This document shows, one piece after another, positions 1-10,030 of a stretch of 47,363 nucleotides of DNA. Under the pieces are notes generated by a model. That model had not been told where the DNA came from. It searched no databases and was given only the letters and a program-made list of their open reading frames with translations. The number at the start of each line of letters is the position of its first letter. The stretch's first letter is position 1. Origin of the DNA: Chara braunii (Eukaryota > Streptophyta > Charophyceae > Charales > Characeae); the NCBI GenBank assembly GCA_003427395.1, contig BFEA01000309.1:1593760-1641122 (forward strand), written 5' to 3'. Position numbers and translations under genes: made by a program.

Positions 1-23
1 CCTTTGCCCGCGCGCGGGATTGT

Positions 24-25
<2 letters not shown>

Positions 26-82
<57 letters not shown>
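26..82. repeat. (TG)n microsatellite
   Basis: Uninterrupted TG dinucleotide run. It makes spurious Cys-Val and Thr-His ORFs on the two strands, which I do not call as genes. Confidence 0.97.
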
Positions 83-83
<1 letters not shown>

Positions 84-810
84 GGGAGGGCAGGCCCTGG
101 CCCATGCCACAGGCTGCCAAACTGAGCCCCGCGGGGACGAAGATAGTCGGTTTTCTTTTTTTTTTCAGCTGAAAAACAAAAATCAAGGCAGGTGGAATCG
201 GGGGCCTTGGTGGAAGGAACCTGCTCACATCTACATATAAGTGAGATTCTGGTGCAATGAGACTCCATTCTGGACTTGCTCACAACATGCACAGTTGAGA
301 ACCGATGGCAAAATTGAACTCTTTCAATTCAAAAACAACAATGAACATGTCTTAAACTCAACCTGAACAACTGCACAACTTGCGGCTATGGTCGCCGAAC
401 AATGTCTCTACCACCAGCCTCACACTCTCCCTATGTATTATCCGCGGTCGTGGCCGCGGCCCTTTTTACCGCAGGCGGTCGAGATCCCGCCCGCGCGGGC
501 GACCCCCCCCGCGGGCGCTTGCCCGCGGTCGACCTGCGGGCAAGAAACCCCAAGAATTTTTTCGGGGCCTAAAAATAGGCGGAAATATATATACATATAT
601 GTGGGCATGTAGATAAAAAAAAACTCTACATGCCCATGATTTTTAATATTTTTTTGCGACATCTACCACAAGAGAAAAAAAAAAAAATGAAAAAATATAA
701 ATAAATAAATAAATAAAACCATTGATGACATTTTTGTTTTCATATTTTTGTTTTGTTGGGCCGGTGGCAAAACACTGGCCCACCATGTTTTTGTGGTCAT
801 TTGCGTAAAG

Positions 811-813
<3 letters not shown>
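83..813. other. non-coding stretch with GC-rich and AT-rich hairpins
   Basis: No gene seen. Around 440-540 there are nested GC palindromes built from CCCGCGGGCG-like words. Around 603-634 GGGCATGTAG and CTACATGCCC form perfect 10-bp hairpin arms around an A-rich loop. Around 757-782 GGGCCGGTG faces CACTGGCCC. The rest is A/T-rich. Confidence 0.5.

Positions 814-851
<38 letters not shown>
814..851. repeat. (GA)n microsatellite
   Basis: Pure GA dinucleotide tract. The same dinucleotide class recurs as (CT)n inside both long direct repeats and as (GA)n at the window end. Confidence 0.97.
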
Positions 852-853
<2 letters not shown>

Positions 854-873
854 AAATCAATCAATCAGACCAG

Positions 874-893
874 TCAAGATCCGCGGATCTTGA
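874..893. repeat. 20-bp perfect palindrome
   Basis: TCAAGATCCGCGGATCTTGA equals its own reverse complement. Flanking AATC repeats on the left and GATT repeats on the right extend the inverted symmetry imperfectly by roughly 20 bp each side. Confidence 0.9.
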
Positions 894-897
894 TCGG

Positions 898-900
<3 letters not shown>

Positions 901-928
<28 letters not shown>

Positions 929-940
929 TATTGATTTATT
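901..940. repeat. (GATT)n microsatellite
   Basis: About ten GATT units, ending as GATTTATT. It is the reverse complement of the (AATC)n array at 1278-1414 on the other side of the TG-rich minisatellite. Confidence 0.93.
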
Positions 941-1252
941 GTGTGTGTGTGTGTATGCGTGCGCATGTGTGTGTGGGCGTCCGGACGGGTGTGTGTGAGT
1001 GTGTGTGTGTGCGCGCGGGCGGGTGTGTGTGTGTGTGCGCGGGCGGGTGTGTGTGTGTGTGCACGCGGGTGGGTGTGTGTGTGTGTGCGCGCNCGCGGGT
1101 GGGTGTGTGTGTGTGTGCGCGCAAGCGGGTGTGTGTGTGTGCGCGAACGGGTGTGTGTGAGTGTGTGTGTGTGTGTGCGCACGGGCGGGTGTGTGTGAGT
1201 GTGTGTGTGTGCGTGGGCGGGTGTATGTGTGTGTGTGTGTGTATGCCGGGGG
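941..1252. repeat. TG/CG-rich minisatellite
   Basis: Tandem imperfect units of roughly 24-30 bp, each a (GT)n block followed by GCGCGGGCGG-like sequence. There is one ambiguous base at 1093. ORFs on both strands here are repeat artefacts. Confidence 0.9.
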
Positions 1253-1274
1253 GAGGGTTGGGAGGACCTTCCCC

Positions 1275-1277
<3 letters not shown>

Positions 1278-1357
<80 letters not shown>

Positions 1358-1377
1358 CATCAATCAATGAATCAATG

Positions 1378-1414
<37 letters not shown>
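1278..1414. repeat. (AATC)n microsatellite
   Basis: About 34 AATC units with a few substitutions, including CAACCAATC and AATGAATC variants. Confidence 0.95.
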
Positions 1415-1415
<1 letters not shown>

Positions 1416-1962
1416 GAAGCTGTCACGCAGGGTTTTGTTATTGATTGCAATAAGTAAAATAAATTAATTAGAGCAAATCCCCTCCTGTTGTGTACGTCCG
1501 ACTTCGAGCGAGACCCTTCAATTGCGATCTTCCCCGGTCCCCGGTCTTAGGAATCTTTTATTTTGATTCGAAACAGCAGAGAATCATGCAAATAATAATC
1601 ATAAAATTGTGGAGTGCTATGCATGCATCAATTATGTTAATCTGATTTTGATAATTGTGACAGAGTCGTCAAAAAGTACAACCATCAAGCAAAGCAACAA
1701 TGCAAGAAACAAGACTGACTTACTCGAGCAATGACAAGGTTAAATGAGGGAAGAATGAGAACTCATAATAGTCTCAGAAAGTACATATGGGAGTGAACAT
1801 GGTCAGCACCAATCAAGAGTCCTCACTCATCCCTCTGAACCTCAAACTCACAATCTCTCATTTAGTTTTCTATCGTTTGGGCTTCTTGTCATGTCTTCGT
1901 ACTCTCTAAGGGTGTGGTCTCTGTATGTAAAGCCACCTGTAACCTGCTAGCCCTGAGTACTT
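1415..1962. other. non-coding stretch
   Basis: AT-leaning sequence with no ORF or repeat that I can support. It lies just 3' of the minus-strand exon-like ORF that ends at 1963. Confidence 0.4.
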
Positions 1963-2594
1963 TCATCCAAGTCCCATGATATGAAAATCAACCATGGCAT
2001 AAAACTCCTCCCATAATGTAGGAAGGTACGGCTGAGAGAAGATCCCTCGTCGGAGATGTGGGAACTCGGAAGGCTCGGTCACTGACCCGTAATCGATCGT
2101 TTCAGGTGAAACGTATCTCTTTGTCAAATTAACCAGGTCACCCCAGTGAGAACCGTCTGTCAGAGTAAAGGGTACCAGGGGTCTGGGATAGTCTGAGTAG
2201 AGCTTTGGTCCGAAGTTGCGGATCAGCTTAGTACCACCCTCATCAAGCTCTCTCTCTCTCTCTCTTCGAGATACTGAGCCGCTGTGATCCAAACTGAGTT
2301 AAAATGCTCGTGGGTCTCTTTTCCTTTCTTCACATAGGGCCTCAAGTCATGGATGATACCCTCTACGAACTCAGTGTGAACCACAAAGATAGATAGTTCA
2401 TCCTGCTTAAAGCCAATTGCACTGACATACCTATGCTGGAAGGCATCTCTTGAAGCAATCTTGTTGAGACCAGCCAGGACGGTCTCTTGGACTGAGAAAG
2501 ACCGGACTGCACTCATCTGCAGTTGCCGAGTGATAAAACTGACTTTTGAATCCTTGGGTAGCTGCACCGTCCAATTGTTACCGATCTCTAGCAC
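1963..2594 (-). CDS. unknown protein exon, frame broken by a GA-repeat slip
   Basis: I do not recognise the family. Read on the minus strand, one frame runs from about 2594 to a GAGAGAGA tract at 2251-2265, and a second frame continues from the tract to a TGA near 1963. Both halves have ordinary, non-repetitive protein composition (for example LPKDSKVSFITRQLQ, then PLVPFTLTDGSHWGDLVNLT). At the tract the first frame gives an ERERE run ending in a premature stop, while the next frame gives ERERE and carries on. A difference of one GA unit would restore a single frame, so this is either a slippage mutation, a polymorphism or an assembly error. I have no firm start; an upstream exon is likely. 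The total would be about 210 aa. The next exon-like ORF on this strand is 3101-3425. Confidence 0.45.
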
Positions 2595-3100
2595 GGATGA
2601 AATGACAAGGGGCTGATTGGATATCGATTAGAATAATGATAGAGTATTGCTGATTAAATATTGTTTGAGATCTGCCGGAGTAGAAAGTTTCTATGCAATG
2701 GTCACTTAACAACTGGCTGCAACTGTTGTTTGCTGGTAAGTGTCTGGTATCTGAGACTCCGATTGAATATTGATAGAACACTGATTATACAATGATCGAT
2801 CTTTGCCTGAAAACTGATTGAAAGGTGATAGAATTGTGATCGAACAATGACTGTATACTGATTGATTACCGTCCAGTTGGCAGCGGCACGAAATACTGCT
2901 CACTTGACAAACAACAACATTGGGTACAGTTTACTGACAACAGCTCTGGGCACATGTCATCGATAACAGCACTGAGTACTGGTCACTGACAACAGCGCTG
3001 AGCACCACTCACTGATAATGTGGTTGAGCACTAAGAGTTGTGGGTTGCTTGCTGATTGAATGTGCAGGCGAAGTCCCTGGGGTGAGGAACCTGAGCTCTC

Positions 3101-3425
3101 TCATGCTCTCTTTGACTTTGCCTTGGTCTGTTCGACAGTCAGCGAGTAGGTGCTGTTGAGTTTCCCATTCGATCCATAAATGTCGAAAGTATACTCAACG
3201 ATCTTTTGATCCCCTGCTAGTTCTAGTGCTTGCTGCATCATAATTTTAAGGTGGGAATGAGCACCCTGGATAACGCTCTCCTCCCAACCTTCAGTCCTAT
3301 CCAATTGTATTGCACAAGTTACTCCCAGTGTGCTCTCACTTCCCTCCTTTCTGTAAAGACCCATTGCGTCGTGATAGGCTGAACTATGATCATATAAATG
3401 AATGATAGCCACAACTTGTATTCAA
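3101..3425 (-). CDS. unknown protein, exon-like ORF
   Basis: An open frame of about 105 residues on the minus strand, ending in a genuine TGA after a Lys-rich tail (EQTKAKSKRA). The frame stays open upstream of the first possible internal start, to an AG (TACAAG) near 3421 that could be a 3' splice site, so it reads more like a terminal exon than a complete gene. Composition is protein-like and mixed (AYHDAMGLYRKEGSES, then KIVEYTFDIYGSNGK). It may belong with the exon-like ORF at 1963-2594, but since it has its own stop it could be a separate gene or an alternative end. Function unknown. Confidence 0.35.
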
Positions 3426-4097
3426 CCCTGGCTTATTTAACCTTTAAAAGATGGGAGCGTTGCTATTTACCCCAAGGGTATGAGAATAGAACAGATGATG
3501 CAACGATGGATTCCGATGGCTGACTCTAGGCGTGGTGATGTGAAACTATTTCCTCAAAAGTCACAGCAAGGAACTAGCAAGACTGAGGGATAATGTACTG
3601 AGACTTTCAGGACACCGTCAAGGGGGGGGGGTTGCACGAACTAGTACTTACGATGCAGCTAGTTGCCCTTGACACGTTTTCCCTTATAAACTTCACAAGG
3701 TGATGCCGTAGACAAGGCCCCATAGACGAATGACAATAATCAATGTCGTGATTGTAACGTGAGTGCCCTCTGTAGCACAGAGCGCGGTCATCGTCAATCC
3801 CTGCATAGAAGAGTAAAACGCCTTTTCAGGGTCAACCTGGCAGGTTGCATGACGGGAAATTAATTTAGTAGGACGAAGCAATTAATCATGAGATCAATAT
3901 TTCTAGTCCCAACTCCCACGAGTGGGTGACTTCACGAGAACAACCCTCAGTCACTTGACCGGTGTGGTGTTGTTCACCGAGATATCCCAATTTGTATGGT
4001 TTTGGTTTCCCTCTATTTTTCCTGCTACTTGTACCTTTCTCTTATTCAGGTGCCCTCATTACGATGAACTCGTCTCAAAGCAACAAACAATTTATTA
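3426..4097. other. stretch without supported gene
   Basis: A minus-strand ORF of about 60 codons at 3693-3881 might be an upstream exon or signal-like segment of the same unknown gene, but it has no recognisable motif. There is a G9 run near 3624. Confidence 0.25.
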
Positions 4098-4479
4098 GTC
4101 ACCATCTGTGTAGCACACCGAACACGTTCGGAGCTTTTCCGAACGTCCGAACATGTTCGGGTGTTCGGCCGAACTCCACCCGAACGTGTTCGGCCGAACA
4201 TAGTTAAAAAATAAAAAATAAAAAATAAAAAATAAAAAATAATTTTTTATTTTTAACTCGAGTTTGGTTACGAATTTGACCATACCTCCAAGGCAAAAGT
4301 TGTTTGTATTATTATTTTACATAGCATATAAGTTTTTTCAGATTTTTTGGAGATTTTTTTTTTTTTTTTTTTAATATTTTTATGTTCGCGTTCGGAGAGT
4401 TTCGGCGCTCGTTCGCGTTCGGTCCGGAACGTTCGGGTTCGGTCACCGAACGCGAACACGATGCTACACAGGTCACCAT
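4098..4479 (+). mobile_element. hAT-like MITE E1 with 8-bp target duplication
   Basis: The element spans 4106-4471 (366 bp). Its ends are CTGTGTAGCA and the exact reverse complement TGCTACACAG. It is flanked by the direct 8-bp duplication GTCACCAT at 4098-4105 and 4472-4479. Subterminal regions are dense with GTTCGG/CCGAAC words. The AT-rich core contains an (AAAAAT)n tract and a conserved stretch around CAAGGCAAAAGTTG at about 4290-4304, shared with E2 and E3. There is no coding capacity. An 8-bp duplication with short inverted ends and subterminal motif clusters is typical of non-autonomous hAT superfamily elements; the superfamily assignment is inference. Confidence 0.85.
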
Positions 4480-4602
4480 CAAGCAAGTACTTAGCCAGAA
4501 AATAAGCAACCCTTCTAAGCACATACCTCCTCTTGCTCGTAACTTGCTGATGGATAGACGAGATTGGTTACCCTATCTTAAGGTAGACCCAGGATTACAC
4601 AG

Positions 4603-4727
4603 TTTAAGTGAGTCGTGTCTGGCTTCATAGTTGGGTAGCAGGCGCTTCAAAGGGGCTACCTTGCAATCATGGCAAACCCTTGAGTCTGCCGACCCAATTT
4701 AAGTGAGTCGTGTCTGGCTTCATAGTT
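4603..4727. repeat. 30-bp direct repeat pair
   Basis: The same 30 bases, beginning TTTAAGTGAGTCGTG, occur at 4603-4632 and 4698-4727 without mismatch, 95 bp apart. Function unknown. Confidence 0.9.
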
Positions 4728-5699
4728 CTAATAGCCCTTGCAGTGAGGGGTTCAAGGGAGGGAAAAAACTATGACGATATTAAGCATAGTTAGAGGAAGT
4801 GGGGGAGTTGTAAAAAAAAGGAAAGACCAAGAATACGCAAGAAAAAAAAAAAAAGGTGCGGAAAGCATTCAGGCGAGTTTATTAAAGTCTTATCTGTAAA
4901 TAATCTCCCCTTTTCCACTCAAAACGCAGTCTCACGTATCACTCCAATCCAAACATCCCATTTGCTTTCAGCACTTGGTTCACGGTCTCCATAATACCGC
5001 TCACTGATGAGCCTGCTTATTCCTACGAATATAGATGGTCGCTCACGCCACAAGGGCCAGATCACCCCTTAATTCCTCCCCGAAAGCCAGTGTGAGTAAA
5101 TTCCGATTTCTTCTCGATCACACTCCCGGAGAACCAGCTCGGTGAGGTTAGGGTCACTATCAGTTGATGGCTCCGGGAAATTGATGTAACGACAAGCAAC
5201 CACGACTTGTATCTTGATTAACAACTACGAGCGCCCCTCGATCAGCAACACGATCGGCCTCGAATCGACACTCAGGCACAATGACTTCAGAAGTTTTCAA
5301 AAACGTCTTAACCAGTAAAGAAAACTAACCAGAAATGAGGAGTTATAATACGGACGAGAACATGCCAGGTTCAATCCATTGGAAGCGGGTGACTTGAAGC
5401 TAAAGTGTTTGCCGATAGATGGCCAGTGCGCACCAACACCTGTAACAGTGAGCTCGAAGGTCGTGTGCTCGATCTCTCCCTTTCAATCACCCAGGCTTCT
5501 TTGTCTGCTCACTGGTACTTACGCACCCTCAACACGTTCGTACCTGCTCATCCAACTCTACCTCCCTCCACGGACGTAGCACGTCACTCATCACCAGCCA
5601 ATGATTGACGTCAACAAGCCAGCTCAGCTCTCACGCGCACGGCAGGAACCGCGAGTTTAATCTCATAACGCAGGAGGCAAAAGCAGTAAGTCATTGGTG
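4728..5699. other. stretch without supported gene
   Basis: No protein or structured element that I can support. A-rich runs lie at about 4808-4855. Two overlapping plus-strand ORFs of about 66 codons near 5379-5608 have no family signature and I leave them uncalled. Confidence 0.3.
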
Positions 5700-6070
5700 T
5701 AGATCCACGCGTACGGATCTACGAACTCGTGTGCACCCATCTCTCATGCGTGTGGATCTATCAATGCATGTGGACCTGTGGAAATGGATCTAGGAATGTG
5801 TGTGGATCTAGCTCTCATGCATATGGATGTGTGCATGTGGATCTATGAATGTGAGTGCATTCATCTCTCATGCACGTGGATCTATGAATACGTGTGGACC
5901 TTTGTAATATGGATCTAGGAACGTGCGTGGATCTATCTCTCATGCACATCACAGTGGAACCATGTATGTGTCTGGACGGTTGAATTTGGATCTGGAAATG
6001 CGAGTGGATCTATCTGTCGTGCATGTGGATCTAAGATCTTTTGTTTGTGGATCTATGAATGCATGTTGAA
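5700..6070. repeat. degenerate GTGGATCTA tandem array
   Basis: Repeated GTGGATCTA cores, many followed by TGAATG-like sequence and alternating with CTCTCATGCA. CTCTCATGC occurs near 5738, 5811, 5864 and 5938, so alternate units recur about every 126 bp. No coding signal. Confidence 0.75.
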
Positions 6071-6221
6071 CTAATACTCTCGGTCGGACTCTTGCGATTG
6101 ATTGAACGATTGATTGATTAATGTACAGAGGTAACATAGTTTACGACCAACCAGTCGCCTGAATCCAGTTCTCGTTGTGTGTGCATTCGCTTTGGATTTT
6201 CCTTTTCATATTAACCAAGTA

Positions 6222-6578
6222 GCGAGGTAGGAAATCGCACACCGGATTGCACTTGGCTAATCAGCAAAGCAAGCAAGCAAGCAATCAACTAACCAGCCAA
6301 TCGACCACTCAACCAACCGTCCAAGCATGCAACCAATCAAACATCTCATCTGTCAGTCAGCAAAGCAAGCGGCCGATCAATAAACTAAGCGGCCGATCCA
6401 CCACTTAACCAACCAGCCAAGCATGCAATCAATGAAACATCCCATCTGTCAGTCAGCGAACAGTGACATGATTGGATGTTTGATTGATCGCATGCTTGCC
6501 TGATTAGTCGATTGCTCGGTCGGTAGCTTAGATGATCGATTGGTCGGGTGCGAGGTAGGAAATCACACACCTGATATC
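6222..6578. repeat. foldback region bounded by direct repeats
   Basis: The word GCGAGGTAGGAAATC opens both ends (about 6222 and 6549). Inside, two direct copies of a segment containing CCAAGCATGCAA and the words for AAACATC and CATCTGTCAGTCAGC lie at about 6295-6365 and 6405-6455. An inverted version, with GGATGTTTGATTGATCGCATGC, follows at about 6473-6545. (AAGC)n and (CAAT)n words make up much of it. Confidence 0.65.
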
Positions 6579-6799
6579 ACAAATCCGGAACGACCACAGA
6601 CAGGGAGGTCCCCCGCCTAAGCCGCCACCACATGTAGGCGAACCTCGATCATCGACGACTTCATTGTTCATCAATGAACTGCATGGAAGTTCGCCCGACT
6701 GAATGACAAAGTTCACCTGCATCCAGACTTCGCTAATCATCGCACAAGACAAAGTTCGAAAATAAGAACACGGAACGCAGAACACAGGCCTAACGCAAC

Positions 6800-8400
6800 G
6801 CAGAACGCGGGCTGAAACTTGAAGTCCGCCGATATCCGTACTTCACACAATGCCCAAATGCCTTGACGATAATTGAAGTCCGCCGGTATCCGAACTTCAC
6901 ATGTTGCGCAAAGGCGAACTTGGTCTAATTTAGTTAACAACGCCGCTTTTGTGATCGCAGCTGGACGTATAAATTATTCAAGCTCGTCGGGATCCGAACT
7001 TCACAGATTGACCAAAAACCTAGGCTACCAGAGTGGCCCGGAGTCACTTTTCTGGCCGAGCAAAAAAAATTAACAAAAATAAAAATAAAAAAATATTTTT
7101 ACATTTTTATTTTTATTTTAAAATTGGTAAAGAATTTTGATATGACCCTCAGACAAAAGTTGTTCATTTTAGTTTTCTGCATAACATAGTTGTTTTTTAG
7201 ATTTTTTGTTTTTTTGTTTTTTTTTTGCTGGGACTCTCCCTAGTCCTTGCACGGGCTGGCCACCCGGGACCTGGGCGGCCCGGCTGGTAGCCTAGCCAAA
7301 AACAGCAAATCCTGAAGTCCGGATGCCGGCGAACTTGAGTGATACGAGTGTTGGATTCCACTTGTTAACGGAGCCCGTGAGAACATCCCCCACCCACGAC
7401 ACTTCGAGTTCGGCGGGATCCTTTGGACACTGTGGGTAGGGTACTTGGGTTTAACCTTGATAACACAACGATTCCAAATATTGCAGAACATGGGGTAAAA
7501 CGTTAAGTCCGCCGGCATCCGAACTTCACATGTTGTCCAAATGGGGCGCGTAAAGCAATTTGAAGATAACGTGTGAGCCCTTGAAGTTTACCGACATACG
7601 AACTTCACAGATTGCCTGGAAATATCAAATCCTAAAGTCCACATACCAGCGCACTTGAGCGATTCGCTCCTTCCGCAGGAGTATTGATGTCCGCATGTTA
7701 GCGAAACCCACCATTACAGCCCTGCCATCATCACTTGTACTTCGCTGGGATCCACCCGTCGACCACTTTGGGGAGGGGTATTCAATTTAACCTCGGTAAC
7801 ACCACAATTCCAAGCATTGCAAGACATGAGAGAAAACATGAAGTCCGCTGGCATCCGAACTTCGCACATTTCCCGAACGAGGCAAGTGAAGAAATTTGGA
7901 TTCCGGCAAACTTTGTGCAACTAAGTTAACAACTAGACTCCTACAACTGCAGAGGACGCGTGAATCGCTCAAGTTCTCCGACATCCGGCTTCACGCATTG
8001 CCAAAAAAAACGCAAATCCTGAAGTCCGGATACCGGCGGACTTGAGCGCCTCTACTGCGAGCAATGATGTCCATAAGTTGAGGAACCCCGTAAGAACACC
8101 CCTGCTTGTGGCGCTTGGAGTTCACCGGGAGCCGACGTTAGAATAATATGTGAAGGGTGTTCGGTTTAACCTCGGTCACACTGCGCAACAGGTCTCGTAG
8201 TTCGCAGGAATCGGTTAAGGTCCACCGGGATATGAACTTCACAAATGATGCCCGTAATCGGGTTAGTCGCATCGTAGGGGGGGCACGAGTCAGATGATAG
8301 GTTAGCCATACACACAGATTGCTCGCGTTGGTCGAAGTGGGGTGGTAGAGGGCCTCCTACTCGAAGTTCGTCGTAATCTGTACTTCGCATGCAACGTCCG
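6800..8400. repeat. array of palindromic ~25-bp motifs with higher-order units
   Basis: The core motif is an imperfect palindrome of the type GAAGTCCGCCGGTATCCGAA followed by CTTCAC. Clear copies lie at 6821-6846, 6875-6900, about 7506, 7841 and 8019, and weaker ones at about 6981, 7314, 7585, 7634, 7735, 7966, 8212 and 8362. Spacing is often near 50 or 100 bp. A larger unit, marked by GATTGCC then CAAATCC then AAGTCC, recurs at about 7003, 7610 and 7990, that is about 323 bp (after removing MITE E2) and 375 bp apart. Units also share TTTAACCT(C/T)GGTAACAC. Single motif copies recur in both orientations near 9028, 9452, 9580 and 9835. Confidence 0.8.
7012..7303 (+). mobile_element. hAT-like MITE E2 with 8-bp target duplication
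   Basis: The element spans 7020-7295 (276 bp). It starts CTAGGCTACCAG and ends with its exact reverse complement, giving 12-bp perfect inverted ends. CCAAAAAC is duplicated at 7012-7019 and 7296-7303. The AT-rich core (about 7070-7225) contains GACAAAAGTTGTTCATTTTA and a GATTTTTTG word, matching the E1 core. Removing element and duplication restores a sequence that matches the paralogous unit at about 7985-8025, a natural empty site. No coding capacity. Confidence 0.9.
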
Positions 8401-8579
8401 AATATTGTGCGCTCCTATAGGTAGAATGAGGATACGGTTTGCGATTTTGAATTCCCCCCGCCATCCGCACGCCTTTCTGTCGCTTGACTTGTATTCCGCT
8501 GGGATCTGAACTTTTGCAGGGAGGGGGTTTCCTAACGTTGTCCGTGTGGTGGCTTGCTTCATTTGCTTTGTCTTTTGCA

Positions 8580-9361
8580 GACACAATGTCTACTTTGAGG
8601 GGTGAGGAGCAGGTTGCCGAAACCTCCGGGAGGGGGTCAAGGGAAGACTCTGCAAGACGGTCTTCTACGACCACCAAATCGTGGTTCTACCATGTCAGGA
8701 CCAAATGGTTCGTCGATTGGTGTTGTGGGGATGTTTCAGACCCCGCTAAGCAGCCGTCTGGTCCTGTCATTTTCATCGAAGACCACCACCAGCGTAGAGT
8801 GCTTGTGACCGTCGCCGGGTGGGAGGATGTGAAGGAGGGTTGTCTCCATTTCAAGATGAACACCGTTTACGGTTCAAAGGGCAACGTCATTGCTAATTCG
8901 AAAGGGAATGGGGCCATGACATGATTTGGCACCCCGGAACTATCTAGTCGGCGATCCTAAAGGGCGAGTGGATCATGGCGCTTATTGACGGTGAAGGGGG
9001 ATGGTCATCATACGCACGCCAGTCCAAGTTCAGGTACCCTGAACTCGCAAGGATTTCGGTGGTCGACAAAGTGAGGGCTAAAAATCCAGAGCTTCCACAC
9101 ACCGACCAGTCCATCGGTTCCACTGCAGATCGTCTTTTTCACGAACTTCACAACAGTCAGTGGTTGGACCTATTGGACGAATTTTACGACCTTGACACGA
9201 GCCCTTCGAAGGGAAGGGTGAACTGGAAGATACCCACTTCGACTAGGCCACTTGGGTGTTCGGCGGGGGGGACTCCGGGCGGTGGAGGGGACAGGGGGGC
9301 GATGAGGGGACTGGAAAAGGCGTCCCCCCTAGTGGACAGAATGGGCCTCACGACGAAGTGA
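8580..9361 (+). pseudogene. unknown ORF pair behind a splice acceptor
   Basis: A strong 3' splice-site consensus (TTTGTCTTTTGCAG) ends at 8579. The frame after it starts with an ATG at 8585 and runs to a TGA near 8924 (about 113 aa, with motifs such as KSWFYHVRTKWFVDW and FIEDHHQRRVLVTVAGW). A second frame runs from 8975 to 9361 (about 128 aa, with FHELHNSQWLDLLDEFYDL). The intervening 50 bp is open only in the third frame, so if these are one protein it is broken by two frameshifts. I do not recognise either half. The composition is Trp- and acid-rich and not repeat-derived. It may belong with the Ulp1-like relic downstream, since transposon-captured C48 genes are often fused to unknown domains, but nothing here proves that. 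Confidence 0.35.
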
Positions 9362-10030
9362 CGACAACGGAAGGCGGTGGTGGGGTGGGGAGGGTTCCCC
9401 CACTCGACATGCAACTGCCGCAACTGCGGTCTCCGGTCCAGAACATACGGTGAAGTCCGCCGACATCCCGACTTCGTCGTGAGAGGCATCGGCCCCCCGC
9501 TTAGCGACAGAGAGGCTGGCCACCTTAATTGGTGTTGGCAGCGGCTCACAAGTAGGGATTCCAATCACCGACTAGAAGTCCAAGTTCGCTAAGATCTGAA
9601 CTACATCGGTTGAGGTGTTAGGGCAGGAATCTGCAGTGCATAGCGGGTCGGGGGCGGGAGTGCCCAGCCAGGATGCCGCGTCGAATTGTGCCGAAGTCCA
9701 CACTTCGCTTGGGGACGGTCTTCCGTTTAGCGGTGGTGATATGCGGGACCGAACTGTGTCGACTTTGGGGGAAGAGTGACCTACACCGTAAACGGAAGAG
9801 TGTGCAAGTGGATTGCGCACTGGCCTGAGAACGTCGAAGTCCGCAGGGATCCAAACTTCATGAAAAAGGGGTCCTCGGGCTGGATTTCTGATGGCGGCGG
9901 GAGGGTCTACGCGCATCAAAGCAGAAGAGCGGTCGACGGAATGAGACACGGGTTCGGGGGAAGGGATGAATTGTAGCGAAGGGACGAAGGGGAGGAAGGG
10001 GAAGAAGGGGAGGAAGGGGAAAAGAAAGGG
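9362..10030. other. stretch with scattered palindromic motifs
   Basis: No supported gene. It contains single copies of the GAAGTCC palindromic motif (about 9452, 9580, 9692 and 9835) and a purine block of AGGGGAAGGGG words at 9960-10030. Confidence 0.4.

Noticed and set aside
857-1467. Overlapping ORFs of up to 182 codons on both strands
   Set aside because: They are translations of TG/CG and AATC repeats (Cys-Val, Thr-His, Asn-Gln-Ser runs) with no protein-like content.
3101-3425. HORMA-like domain
   Set aside because: The segment KIVEYTFDIYG faintly recalls the end of HORMA domains, but the rest of the domain could not be matched.
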